Shown: positions 1 to 8,687, counted from the stretch's first letter. The stretch: 53,862 nucleotides of DNA from an uncultured Methylococcaceae bacterium (GCA_903944165.1 CAJAQT010000049.1:1-53862); one strand, 5' to 3'. Numbers and translations: made by a program. Notes: generated from the sequence alone by a model not told the origin.

Positions 1-2
1 CT

Positions 3-818
3 GTGGGTGCTACGCGTTTAAATATCATTGCTCAAGCTGCCCTCTTCCCAAACTCAGCAAGCTCAGCAGATGCCATTGTTTACCGCTATAAATCAGGTAC
101 CGTTTCATCAGCTACACCTGGTGTTGATGGCACTGTGTTAACTGGACAGGCAACCACGCTTCCAGTGGCTAGTCCAAACGATTTATCTGGCGATATCGTT
201 GGTGCTTTAGCTGGCGCAGCTTTTAACAATTTAGGCTTAGGTTTAGTCAGTCCAAATTTATTTGGTAACTGGGTTATTCCTAAGTTAGACAGCGGCAAAA
301 CTTTTGCTCGTGGTTATGCTGTTTATAATGGTCAAGCCATTACACCTGCATTACAAGAAGATGTGATCAGTACCACAGGAATTTCAGCATTCAAATTTAA
401 TGTACCTAAATTTCAACCCACCTCATGCGCTAAAAACCTGATTATTCGTGCAGCGGTAGCTAGCTGGTGTAAACGTGGTGGCGGTAAAGCCCATGATGCA
501 GCGCGTAAAGACGTATGGATTGGTACCGACACTGGCAGTAAGTTGTATAGCATGACCGGTGCTGATCATGGCATTATGCCAAACAGCCGTGAAACTTTAG
601 GGATGACTTCAAGCTCAATTACTGAACAAGGTAATGGCAAAAGCTTCTGGCCAGCCATGACTATTGTTCGTGATTTAACCAACAACCCTTTACCAGCAGC
701 CTGTAATGGTGAAAGCTATGATGTGGTTATTGAGCCAAGCGGAACTGATATTGATGCTAACTTAACGATTCCATCAGCTAAATTCCCACAAGGTGCCTCA
801 GGCGCTGTATTCGAATAA
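3..818 (+). CDS. Unknown protein, C-terminal part (5' end outside window)
   Basis: The frame is open from the window edge and the first codon shown is an internal GTG, so about 271 C-terminal residues are visible and the true start is outside. The sequence is rich in Ser, Thr, Ala, Gly and Asn, with few charged clusters and three cysteines, and has no membrane segment. That composition fits an exported or surface protein. I recognise no domain. A strong hairpin terminator lies about 145 bases after the stop, so this is the end of a transcription unit. The function is unknown; I am sure only that the frame is coding. Confidence 0.6.
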   Translation: MGATRLNIIAQAALFPNSASSADAIVYRYKSGTVSSATPGVDGTVLTGQATTLPVASPNDLSGDIVGALAGAAFNNLGLGLVSPNLFGNWVIPKLDSGKTFARGYAVYNGQAITPALQEDVISTTGISAFKFNVPKFQPTSCAKNLIIRAAVASWCKRGGGKAHDAARKDVWIGTDTGSKLYSMTGADHGIMPNSRETLGMTSSSITEQGNGKSFWPAMTIVRDLTNNPLPAACNGESYDVVIEPSGTDIDANLTIPSAKFPQGASGAVFE

Positions 819-961
819 AAAACAAGCAGACCTTGCTTGCATTACGGTGATAAAACGCAAATTTTTTCATATTTTGGGTAACTTTTAGTCAATTCATTTT
901 TCGTCAGAAAAATCTGATTTGACGGTTTAAACCTAATTAACGCATAGTCTTTGATTTTTTT

Positions 962-1003
962 AGAAGCCAAAAGGTATAGAAACAGCCTTTTGGCTTCTTT
1001 ATT
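962..1003 (+). terminator. Rho-independent terminator
   Basis: A 13-bp perfect stem (arms at 962-974 and 986-998) with an 11-base loop is followed by a T-rich tail. It would end transcription of the unknown gene finishing at 818. Confidence 0.75.
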
Positions 1004-1010
1004 TGGATGT

Positions 1011-1077
1011 CACTGCCTTAACTTAAGCCGTTTGTTATTCGACCCGCTCACCATGAACGGCTTAACTTAAGACAGTG
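1011..1077. repeat. Long imperfect inverted repeat before the STN/HEAT gene
   Basis: Arms at 1011-1032 and 1056-1077 are 22 bases each and match with two mismatches around a 23-base spacer. Each arm contains the palindrome-like core CTTAACTTAAG or a close variant. No T-tract follows, so it does not look like a terminator. The right arm ends only a few bases before the GAGGAGGT ribosome binding site of the gene at 1098. It could be an operator, an mRNA structure, or the residue of a small mobile element. The region from 819 to 1097 otherwise holds only the terminator at 962. Confidence 0.6.
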
Positions 1078-1097
1078 CTAGAGGAGGTCGATAAAAT

Positions 1098-1850
1098 ATG
1101 CTCACTCAATACTTTTTTGCCCTGTACTTACTTTTTGTTGCGCCCTATGTTTTAGCAGATATGATAGAGATTAGCGCCGCTAAACAGCTGATCAAAGTAC
1201 ACGATACATCTTTGTACACCATTTTAAACACCATTCAACAGCACACTGGCATACAGCTTCATTATTCTGATATTCCTGATGTCACGCTTTCAGTAGCATG
1301 TCAAACCTCAGCACTATCAGAATTATTAAGCTGCTTATTAACACCTTATAGTAATTGGATAGTACGTTATTCTAAAGACGAGCTTATGCAAAAAAGCTCT
1401 GCTTTACCTGTTGAAATATGGTTAATAAACGCTACAGCCCCTGCATTAGCTTTCACTCCAATTCAAAAAATAGCAACACTTGCTGCGCCTATTAAGGTGC
1501 TTAGCCCATCAATTTTTGAAGGTACAGTCAACCAACGCCTTGAAGCACTTAGTCTCTTAGGAAAAAATACCTTGTCTAATGCAGATATTCATCAGACGCT
1601 CACGACCTTACTAAACGATGAAAATGCAGAAATAAGAGCACGATCATTACAAATCCTTGCTGAACAAAACGATGTACAGATCGCAGAATTTTTACACAAA
1701 GCATTAGAAGATAGTGATGTTTCAGTACGCTTAACAGCGGTAGATTATGCAGGTAAAGACGTGCAACTATTACAGCAGGCACTTAATGATCAAAATGCAA
1801 CCGTTCGTAGCTATGCAGAAATTAAATTAGAATATAGTTATATTCCTTAA
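1098..1850 (+). CDS. Exported protein with STN-like and HEAT-repeat regions
   Basis: The product has 250 residues. Residues 1-20 form a signal peptide ending at VLA-D. Residues about 28-85 resemble the STN (secretin/TonB short N-terminal) fold: an amphipathic stretch with 'LYTILNTIQQHTGIQLHYS' followed by short hydrophobic strands and a Cys pair. Residues about 140-250 are HEAT-like helices with repeated '(D)xxxxVRxxAxxxL' patterns. A strong GAGGAGGT ribosome binding site supports the start. STN and HEAT in one small periplasmic protein suggests a binding or scaffold role; I cannot assign a partner. The STN call is weaker than the HEAT call. Confidence 0.65.
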   Translation: MLTQYFFALYLLFVAPYVLADMIEISAAKQLIKVHDTSLYTILNTIQQHTGIQLHYSDIPDVTLSVACQTSALSELLSCLLTPYSNWIVRYSKDELMQKSSALPVEIWLINATAPALAFTPIQKIATLAAPIKVLSPSIFEGTVNQRLEALSLLGKNTLSNADIHQTLTTLLNDENAEIRARSLQILAEQNDVQIAEFLHKALEDSDVSVRLTAVDYAGKDVQLLQQALNDQNATVRSYAEIKLEYSYIP

Positions 1851-1969
1851 CTATCAATACTCTATCTGCTTAATAAAACAATGCTGAGTGTCAATGATAT
1901 ATGTAGAAACAACTAACGAGTAAAATCGATAAGCTAAATTTTTTATTAACCTCCATTTTTATAAATAGT

Positions 1970-2419
1970 ATGAATGACTCAATTTTATCTTTAAAACAGG
2001 CCTTAATTATGTCAATGCTAATTAGCCTCTTCAGTAATAATGCAACTGCGCATGATTTAAGTGGGTCGCTTGGACAAGCGAGTTCAGCGGTAGATTTCTA
2101 TCAAATCCATTGTTTTGATGATGGCGCAGGTGCTAATGGGTATTTAGAAGCTGAGTTAAGAGATGAAACGCCTATTGCCGCCCCCTTAATTAGTATGCAA
2201 ATTAGTGTTGGGGAGCGTGTTTATAACACCACTGACGCTAAGGATGCAGATGCCGCGTATAGCCCAAGCTTACAAGTAGCGGGTAATGCTGATGAATATT
2301 ACTTAATAACAATTAATAAAACCGCAGCAGGCAAAGAAAATTATGCGGTATCGTACCATTGCCTGACGGCGGAAAATCAGCATACCGGCACGGAAATATT
2401 TCGTATTGCAGATCAATAA
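1970..2419 (+). CDS. Secreted protein, first of three tandem paralogues
   Basis: The product has 149 residues with an N-terminal signal peptide ending near ATA-HD. It shares the layout of the next two genes: 'S.S.A.D.Y.I.C' near the mature N-terminus, a 'DDGxGAxxxL' loop, 'NTTD...YSP' in the middle, 'INKTAAGKENYAVSYHC' near the C-terminus and two mature cysteines that could form one disulfide. The loop here reads DDGAGAN, so it lacks the Thr seen in the third paralogue. An internal ATG at 2009 is an alternative start giving a shorter leader. I do not recognise the family. The fold is probably a small beta-sandwich, by inference from the alternating hydrophobic pattern. Confidence 0.75.
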   Translation: MNDSILSLKQALIMSMLISLFSNNATAHDLSGSLGQASSAVDFYQIHCFDDGAGANGYLEAELRDETPIAAPLISMQISVGERVYNTTDAKDADAAYSPSLQVAGNADEYYLITINKTAAGKENYAVSYHCLTAENQHTGTEIFRIADQ

Positions 2420-2442
2420 TTAAGTTTACACAGGAACATTAA

Positions 2443-2883
2443 ATGAACAACTGTCACGCATACCTATTAACCACAGCATTTCTTACAAGTCTTAGCACAC
2501 CCTTACCAACACTGGCCGCGACCTTAACAGGCGCATTATTAGCCAATAGTAGCAGCACCGATTCTTATCACATTACCTGCGCCAGTAATAATAATGGTGT
2601 CACCGATAAGTTAAAAATCAGCGTAGTTGATTTAGCCCCAAACACCTTTCCTATAATAAGTGCTCAATTAATTCAGGGGATGTTGGCAGTTAATACGACT
2701 GATTCTAACGATAAAGATAAAAAATACAGCCCTGAAATTGCCCTGCAACAAGGTAATGCCCGTTACGAGGTGCGTATTAATAAAACCGCAGCAGGCATTG
2801 ACAGTTATTCTTTAAATTACCAATGCGTTACTAAACTAGGTAAACCTACCTCAGCAACTATTAACAGAATCCAAAATCAATAA
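2443..2883 (+). CDS. Secreted protein, second of three tandem paralogues
   Basis: The product has 146 residues with a clear signal peptide (cleavage after TLA-A). It shares 'INKTAAGIDSYSLNYQC' and 'NTTDSNDKDKKYSP' with its upstream neighbour, which shows tandem duplication. The loop equivalent to DDGxGAT is changed to SNNNGVT. It starts 23 bases after the previous stop, behind 'cacaggaac', so the three genes are probably one transcript. The function is unknown. Confidence 0.75.
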   Translation: MNNCHAYLLTTAFLTSLSTPLPTLAATLTGALLANSSSTDSYHITCASNNNGVTDKLKISVVDLAPNTFPIISAQLIQGMLAVNTTDSNDKDKKYSPEIALQQGNARYEVRINKTAAGIDSYSLNYQCVTKLGKPTSATINRIQNQ

Positions 2884-2906
2884 CTCACTTTATTTTTATC
2901 TTATTT

Positions 2907-3350
2907 ATGCGTATTTATTCTGCTTTCTTTTTGCTTGCTATCAGTGGTTTTACACCGCTTACGTGGGCGCATGATGTAATAGGATCATTAAAAACGTCAG
3001 CCAGTGCGACTGATTATTATAAAGTCACTTGTTATGATGATGGCTCTGGTGCTACTGAACGCCTTGAAGTAAAAATCAAAGATGCCGCCCCTGTAGCACC
3101 GCCTTTGGTTAGTGTGCTAGTTAGTAAACAAATGGGCAAAAATTTCATCGTTAAAAATACCACCGACGGCTCAGATGGTAATGCAACATATAGTCCTGTG
3201 ATTAGCATCACTGGTGGTAATGGTGATTATTTTTTAGGCGTAAATAAATCCTCACAACTAGCTGAAAATTATCAGTTACAACTCCATTGCTTAACGCGTG
3301 AGGGGCAACACACAGGAATACAAGAGCCATTACTTATTCAAAATCAATAA
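2907..3350 (+). CDS. Secreted protein, third tandem paralogue, with DDGSGAT motif
   Basis: The product has 147 residues with a signal peptide ending at TWA-HD. It has the same two mature cysteines and 'KNTTDGSDGNATYSP' core as the two genes before it. Residues 44-50 read DDGSGAT, which exactly fits the consensus D-x-x-[S/T]-G-A-T for covalent FMN attachment by ApbE, the transferase encoded 3.6 kb downstream in the same direction. The paralogues lack either the Thr or the SGA. The motif sits in a loop conserved in this small family, so chance is possible. What is seen is the paralogy and the motif; flavinylation is inference. Confidence 0.75.
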   Translation: MRIYSAFFLLAISGFTPLTWAHDVIGSLKTSASATDYYKVTCYDDGSGATERLEVKIKDAAPVAPPLVSVLVSKQMGKNFIVKNTTDGSDGNATYSPVISITGGNGDYFLGVNKSSQLAENYQLQLHCLTREGQHTGIQEPLLIQNQ

Positions 3351-3437
3351 ACCTACTGGTGCAGATTTATCATGTGGGCATTGGCATAACGCACCTTTAA
3401 AACGTTTTATTCAAATAACAATAACAATAATAAATTA

Positions 3438-3941
3438 ATGAAAAATTTTATCTTCTCATGTTTTTTAAGCGCATTCGTTATCATTAGCTGTCAACAAACG
3501 GTCTGGGCTGACAAAAGCCCTCAGCCCATGCCTAATTGTGCGTTACTTTTAGCCAATCAATCCGCTAATATTCAGCTCAAAGAGCATCTTGGCAAAGTGC
3601 TGTATGTGGACTTTTGGGCATCGTGGTGTGGTCCGTGTGTTAAATCATTTGCTTTTTTAAATCAGCTTAATGATGAGTTTAAGCCTCAGGGTTTGGACAT
3701 TATTGGTGTCAATTTAGATGAAAATTTTTCTGAAGCCCAAGCTTTTTTAGATAAATACCCCGCTAACTTCACTATCGCAACCGATCAGACTCAACAATGT
3801 GCCACTGAATTCCATGTAAAAGCTATGCCCTCCTCATATTTAATTGATAAAAAAGGAAATATCAGGCATGTTCATCTTGGTTTTAGAGCGGATGAAGCTT
3901 CCAAAATTAACGCCTTGATTCGCCAATTACTTGCTGAATAA
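3438..3941 (+). CDS. TlpA-like periplasmic thioredoxin
   Basis: The product has 167 residues with an export signal over residues 1-25. The cleavage site could be VWA-D; an IISC sequence at 15-18 could instead serve as a weak lipobox. The thioredoxin fold carries WASWCGPC as the redox motif and a cis-Pro region in 'AMPSSYLID'. Family knowledge places such proteins in the periplasm as disulfide reductants or oxidants, often for metalloprotein or haem c assembly. It lies between the three small disulfide-capable secreted proteins and the DUF4266/DUF3570 pair, so those may be its clients. Confidence 0.88.
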   Translation: MKNFIFSCFLSAFVIISCQQTVWADKSPQPMPNCALLLANQSANIQLKEHLGKVLYVDFWASWCGPCVKSFAFLNQLNDEFKPQGLDIIGVNLDENFSEAQAFLDKYPANFTIATDQTQQCATEFHVKAMPSSYLIDKKGNIRHVHLGFRADEASKINALIRQLLAE

Positions 3942-4083
3942 GCTAATAAAATACTGATAATTATGTAGTCCCCCCTTTTTCAAAGGGCGAAGTGAATCGT
4001 TACAAATACCGCCCTATTTACGTTGAAAAGTGCGCTGAGTGCGCATTATTCCTTACCTTAACCGTCCACCTTGTACGATTTAA

Positions 4084-4338
4084 ATGCTCAACCATTCGCC
4101 ATTAATTATTGCTTTAAAAATAATCAAGAATTACACAGGTTATTTTTTATTCTCCTTAAGCGTTTTGTTATCAGGGTGTGCCTCTGTTTCACCTTGGCAA
4201 CGCGGCATTCTTGCCAAACCTGAAATGCAATTATCAACCCAGCCTGTGCAAGCATTATTTTATGAGCATGCCTATGGCAGTAGAGAAGCTGCCTCGGGTA
4301 GTAGTGCAGGCAGTGGAGGTGGTTGTGGCTGTTATTAA
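4084..4338 (+). CDS. DUF4266 small lipoprotein
   Basis: The product has 84 residues. An N-terminal hydrophobic stretch ends in the lipobox LLSGC, so Cys31 would be lipidated. The body keeps the DUF4266 pattern 'VSPWQRGILAKPEM' and ends in the characteristic Gly-rich tail GGGCGCY. Family members are usually encoded immediately before a DUF3570 protein, as here. The stop overlaps the region of the probable start of the next gene, so the two are likely translationally coupled. The function is unknown; outer-membrane association is inferred from the lipobox. Confidence 0.85.
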   Translation: MLNHSPLIIALKIIKNYTGYFLFSLSVLLSGCASVSPWQRGILAKPEMQLSTQPVQALFYEHAYGSREAASGSSAGSGGGCGCY

Positions 4339-6910
4339 AAAAAAATCACCACACTCCGCTTTACATGCGCTCACCTTTGCCGCCTTAGCCTTGCCAGGCA
4401 TAATGGCTGCCCCCGTGTGTGCAGAAAATAACGACGTTGATTTTCAATATGGACATTATCAGGAAGGTAAACGAAATCTATTTTCAGTAAAAAACGATAA
4501 AAACCCTATCGAAGTTGAAAGTCTTTTTGGCAAAGCTACCTTTAGTTTAACTGACCGTGTTAACTTTACCGCGCATTACAGCCAAGATACGTGGTCAGGC
4601 GCTACGCCTATTAGTACCGCACCACTCGCAGCACAAAGTAATCGCGCCTATCTTGCTGATACCGCCTCGGGGCAGACCATAACAGCGGGGGCTTCACCCT
4701 ATTTAAATACCCAACTATTAGTGACGAAAAAATTTGTCCCCTTACAACAAAACGACGTTGGCAAGGTAGTGGGAAAAGAGCCACAAATAGTTCATATTAT
4801 GTCCATGGCCTCACCAGAAACGCGCAAGCAAGGAGATTTTAATTTAGGCTATGAGTGGGACGAATCGGCAATCACTGTTGGCGGTGGCTTGTCTTTAGAA
4901 AATGATTATGAGTCCAGATTTGGTAATGTCATAACACGCTGGGATTTTAATCAAAAACGCACGACCGTTAATCTTGGTCTGAGCTATACCAATAGCGACA
5001 CCTCAGCAATACTCGACCACGATGCTTCGCCGTATATTACAAAAGATTATTTTGCTGGACAGCTTATCCAAACGGGTGCATTAAAAATTATGCAGGGTAA
5101 TCGGCAAGACTGGAGCAGCACCGTAAGTCTTACTCAAATCATTAATAAATATGCGTTATTTGAAACCAGTGCAGGGTATACCCAAAGCACGGGGTATTTA
5201 GAAAATCCCTATAAAGTCATGACGATCATGTTTGTTGATCCCGAACAAACAACTCAACGCTTAACGGGCAATCTACACGCTTTTTTAGAACAACGTCCTG
5301 AGCAACGAAATCAATTTACATTGGGGGGGAAATTTATTCAGCACATTGGTTTTGCTGATGCAGCAATGCATTTGGAGTATCGATTTTTTCATGATGATTG
5401 GGGCATTGCAGCGCATACATTTGGTGCTGAGTGGGTTCAGCCCATCACGAGCAACTGGGTTATTACACCCAAGATTCGTTATTACTCACAAGATGCGGCA
5501 GACTTTTATCAAGCTTATGTATTGTCTAAACAGGCTTATAGCAAAACTCAGTATGACCCTGCCACCGGAAAATTTAACCTAATACCTTACGACCCAAGTC
5601 AATTACCTAACAATTTCTCCAGTGACCAGCGACTGTCCGCGTATGGCGCCATTAGCGGTGGCCTCAGTATCAGTAAACGCTTTTCAAAAGCCATTAGCCT
5701 TGAGGCGGGCGTTGAATATTATCAGCATGCAGGTTCTTTAAAAATAGGCGGAGGCGGTGAAGGTAATTACAGCGATTTTGATTCGTTTATGGCAAATGCA
5801 GCCTTAAAAGTAAATTTAGCCAACCTAGATAGTCGCGCATTTAATGTTCATTCCGAACATCAACATCATCACCAACATCAGGCACACAGCCATAACCATG
5901 CGCCAGCGGGGGTTATGTTCGATCATCTACTTACTGACGCCGGTAGCTGGATGATAGGGTATCGCTTTATGCATGATGAACAAGGTGGGGCTATGCTGCA
6001 CGGCACACACAGCACTACTGATCACACTATTGTAACAACTGGCTGTGGCACTGGTAGCGAGGGTTGTCGTTTAACACCAACGGTTATGGATATGAGTATG
6101 CACATGTTGGATATAATGTACGCTCCCCTGCCCGGACTTACTTTAATGCTGATGCCACAATTTATGGATATGGCGATGAATTTACGCAACTTAACTGGCG
6201 CGCCGCCTATTCCTGTTGGTGGTCATGTGCATTCAGGTACAGGGCATGCAACAGGCGGCATTGGCGATACGGGCATGTATGCCTTGATTAAAGCACTTGA
6301 TCTTACTCATCATCATGTGCATTTTGGACTTGGACTCAGTGCTCCCACTGGCGATGTCGATATTCAGTTAAGACGCGCTCATCAACAAGATGAAGGTTTT
6401 ATTCATTATGGTATGCAATTAGGCAGTGGTACATGGGATTTCAAACCCAGCCTTACCTATACGGGACAACACGAACAATGGTCTTGGGGCGCGCAATTTT
6501 CAAGTACCCAGCGTCTTGAAGATAAAGGCAGCACTGGCTATGCCTTAGGTGATGTATGGCAAACGACAGCGTGGGGTAGCTATCAACTTAGCCCTGGCTG
6601 GTCAGCCTCTATTCGTGGCGTGCATACTAATCAGCAGGCAATTACTGGACAATTTACTGACTTACAGGGCGTCGTTAATGGCGTTTTGTTAGACAATGTC
6701 AATCAACGCTCAGGCCCAATGGATTTTGCTAAAAATTATGGCGGACGCTTTTGGGATATTGGTTTTGGCGTTAATTACATGGTGTCAGAAGGTGATTTCT
6801 CAGGAAATTCAATGGGGGTTGAATGGTTACAACCGCTCAGTACTGACGTCAATGGCGTGCAACTTGATCGCCAAGGTGCGCTTTCTGCCACCTGGGGCTT
6901 AGCTTTTTAA
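4325..6910 (+). CDS. DUF3570 outer-membrane protein fused to a second barrel-like domain, His/Met-rich
   Basis: I place the start at GTG 4325. GGAGG at 4315-4319 is 5 bases upstream, and this start puts a proper signal peptide (cleavage near VCA-E) at the N-terminus. Upstream ATGs would bury it and overlap DUF4266 further. The product is then 861 residues. Residues about 30-505 are DUF3570-like, with alternating aromatic beta-strands. Residues about 509-526 are a His-rich linker with ten or more histidines. Residues about 530-861 look like a second outer-membrane barrel of the 'transporter' type, with a Met-rich strand region near 588-625 (MDMSMHML, MDMAMNL). The His and Met clusters suggest copper or other metal contact. 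DUF3570 alone is usually about half this length. Confidence 0.8.
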   Translation: MAVIKKKSPHSALHALTFAALALPGIMAAPVCAENNDVDFQYGHYQEGKRNLFSVKNDKNPIEVESLFGKATFSLTDRVNFTAHYSQDTWSGATPISTAPLAAQSNRAYLADTASGQTITAGASPYLNTQLLVTKKFVPLQQNDVGKVVGKEPQIVHIMSMASPETRKQGDFNLGYEWDESAITVGGGLSLENDYESRFGNVITRWDFNQKRTTVNLGLSYTNSDTSAILDHDASPYITKDYFAGQLIQTGALKIMQGNRQDWSSTVSLTQIINKYALFETSAGYTQSTGYLENPYKVMTIMFVDPEQTTQRLTGNLHAFLEQRPEQRNQFTLGGKFIQHIGFADAAMHLEYRFFHDDWGIAAHTFGAEWVQPITSNWVITPKIRYYSQDAADFYQAYVLSKQAYSKTQYDPATGKFNLIPYDPSQLPNNFSSDQRLSAYGAISGGLSISKRFSKAISLEAGVEYYQHAGSLKIGGGGEGNYSDFDSFMANAALKVNLANLDSRAFNVHSEHQHHHQHQAHSHNHAPAGVMFDHLLTDAGSWMIGYRFMHDEQGGAMLHGTHSTTDHTIVTTGCGTGSEGCRLTPTVMDMSMHMLDIMYAPLPGLTLMLMPQFMDMAMNLRNLTGAPPIPVGGHVHSGTGHATGGIGDTGMYALIKALDLTHHHVHFGLGLSAPTGDVDIQLRRAHQQDEGFIHYGMQLGSGTWDFKPSLTYTGQHEQWSWGAQFSSTQRLEDKGSTGYALGDVWQTTAWGSYQLSPGWSASIRGVHTNQQAITGQFTDLQGVVNGVLLDNVNQRSGPMDFAKNYGGRFWDIGFGVNYMVSEGDFSGNSMGVEWLQPLSTDVNGVQLDRQGALSATWGLAF

Positions 6911-6950
6911 GTAGATGCGTGTTAAATAGACGCTATTTTAAATAGGTAAC

Positions 6951-7856
6951 ATGATTTATTTTCACGCACCTTTCACTGCAATGGGCACTCCTTGTGAACT
7001 GCAATTATTTGCCAAACATCATGCCCAAGCCAAACGTGTTGCGAAAACCGTAATCATTGATATCAAACGCTTAGAAAAAAGATATTCTCGTTACAAAACA
7101 GATAGCTTATTAGCAAAAATTAATCGAGTTGCGTGCATAGGCGGAAAGCTTTCTGTTGATGCCGAAACCGCAGGCCTATTAAATTATGCAGAAACTTGTT
7201 ATCAACAAAGCGACGGACTTTTTGATATTACCTCTGGGTTATTACGCACATTATGGCGAACTGATCAAACAACCTTGCCTGAAGCTCACCAACTTGCCGC
7301 ATTATTAACCCATATCGGTTGGGATAAAGTGCATTGGCAAAATCCTGTATTACGCTTTTTAGTGCCAGGAATGGAGCTTGATTTTGGCGGGATAGTAAAA
7401 GAATATGCGGTAGATAGAGCGGCTGAACTCTGTAAAAAAGCGGGGGTTACGCAAGGTGTTATTAACTTAGGTGGCGATATACGGGTAATTGGCCCTAGAG
7501 ACGATGGTCAGGCTTGGACTATTGGCATTCGACATCCACGATATCCTGAGCAACTATTGCACACCGTAGCAATGCATCAAGGCGCATTAGCAAGTAGTGG
7601 TGATTACGAACGCTGCTTGATGATTAATGGCAAGCGTTACGGTCATGTAATTAATCCAAAAACAGGCTGGCCCGTCAATTATTTAGCCTCTGTAAGTGTT
7701 ATGGCAGAGCTGTGTGTCGTGGCGGGCAGTGCTTCCACGATGGCCATGTTAAAAGAAGAGCAAGGCGTCGCTTGGTTAAACCATTTAGGCCTGCCCTATT
7801 CGTGGGTAGATGTACAAGGCAATGCCGGCGGCACCTTACTTGCTCAGTCGCCTTAA
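6951..7856 (+). CDS. apbE: FAD:protein FMN transferase (ApbE family)
   Basis: The product has 301 residues. ApbE enzymes use FAD and Mg2+ to attach FMN covalently to a Thr of a target motif. Visible family motifs are AMGTPCELQLF, YSRYKTDSLLAKIN, LDFGGIVKEYAVD, INLGGDIR, SSGDYER, and HVINPKTG near the metal site. It follows the DUF3570 gene by 40 bases. Unlike most proteobacterial ApbE it has no signal peptide or lipobox, and in-frame stops upstream exclude a longer N-terminus. It therefore either acts in the cytoplasm before export of its target or is exported some other way. The third small secreted paralogue upstream has a candidate target motif. Confidence 0.92.
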   Translation: MIYFHAPFTAMGTPCELQLFAKHHAQAKRVAKTVIIDIKRLEKRYSRYKTDSLLAKINRVACIGGKLSVDAETAGLLNYAETCYQQSDGLFDITSGLLRTLWRTDQTTLPEAHQLAALLTHIGWDKVHWQNPVLRFLVPGMELDFGGIVKEYAVDRAAELCKKAGVTQGVINLGGDIRVIGPRDDGQAWTIGIRHPRYPEQLLHTVAMHQGALASSGDYERCLMINGKRYGHVINPKTGWPVNYLASVSVMAELCVVAGSASTMAMLKEEQGVAWLNHLGLPYSWVDVQGNAGGTLLAQSP

Positions 7857-7891
7857 GCGGTACAGTGTGTTTGCATGCTTTGCCGCTGCGC

Positions 7892-7931
7892 ATAAAAAAG
7901 CCTTCTGCATCGGTAACAATGCAGAAGGCTT
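7892..7931 (-). terminator. Terminator of sodB
   Basis: A 13-bp perfect stem (7898-7910 with 7919-7931) and 8-base loop is followed, on the minus strand, by a run of six T. It ends the sodB transcript; the plus side has no T-run. Confidence 0.85.
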
Positions 7932-7945
7932 AAGGCTTTAATTAC

Positions 7946-8527
7946 TTACGCTTGAAAGTTTGCGGTTGCAAATTCCCAATTTACCAACGCCCAAAATGCT
8001 TCTAAATACGCAGGACGTGCATTACGATAATCGATGTAATACGCATGTTCCCAAACATCACAAGTTAACAATGGTGTTTGACCAGTGGTTAATGGACATG
8101 CTGCATTGCTGGTACTCACTAACGCTAAACTGCCGTCAGCATTTTTAACCAACCATGCCCAACCAGAACCAAAGGTAGTCACTGCACATTTGGTGAAGTC
8201 TTCTTTAAATTTTTCAAATGAACCAAACGTTGCAGTAATTGCTTCTGCTAACGCACCCGTAGGTTCGCCACCTGCATCAGGGGCTAAACAATGCCAATAA
8301 AACGTGTGATTCCATACTTGTGCTGCATTATTGAAAATACCGCCCGAAGATTTCATAATAATTTCTTCAAGTGATAAGCCTTCAAACTCAGTTCCAGGAA
8401 CTAAGTTGTTAAGGTTAGTCACATAAGTTTGATGATGTTTACCATAGTGATATTCCAATGTTTCTTCTGAAATATAAGGGACCAATCTATTTTTACCGTA
8501 AGGTAATACAGGAAGTTCGAACGCCAT
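7946..8527 (-). CDS. sodB: Superoxide dismutase [Fe]
   Basis: The product has 193 residues, the usual SodB length. It dismutates superoxide in the cytoplasm. Metal ligands are visible in [10 protein letters not shown] (first His), NHTFYWH (second His) and [11 protein letters not shown] (Asp and third His). The [11 protein letters not shown] stretch carries the Gln typical of iron rather than manganese enzymes. The start follows 'taggatactcaa' read on the minus strand, with a ribosome-binding-like AGGATAC. It is a single gene with its own terminator, oriented against its neighbours. Confidence 0.96.
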   Translation of the reverse strand: MAFELPVLPYGKNRLVPYISEETLEYHYGKHHQTYVTNLNNLVPGTEFEGLSLEEIIMKSSGGIFNNAAQVWNHTFYWHCLAPDAGGEPTGALAEAITATFGSFEKFKEDFTKCAVTTFGSGWAWLVKNADGSLALVSTSNAACPLTTGQTPLLTCDVWEHAYYIDYRNARPAYLEAFWALVNWEFATANFQA

Positions 8528-8687
8528 TTGAGTATCCTAAATGAAAATATATGTTAAATAAAAACCTATCAATCTACTACACAATTACTTTAGCACTGCT
8601 CAAGAATTAAATAAAGCCAGACTTTAAAGTAAACTATGTGTCACCACACTAAGCTTTTAACCTTACTACATTTGCTGAATTATACTT

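Noticed and set aside
819-1097. Integron attC-like site at the inverted repeat
   Set aside because: The arms lack the paired core sites in the expected arrangement, and no second copy flanks the following genes.
4178-4324. Longer N-terminus for the DUF3570 protein from ATG 4178 or 4262
   Set aside because: It would overlap DUF4266 in another frame, bury the signal peptide by about 50 residues and lacks a good ribosome binding site, whereas GTG 4325 has GGAGG at 5 bases.
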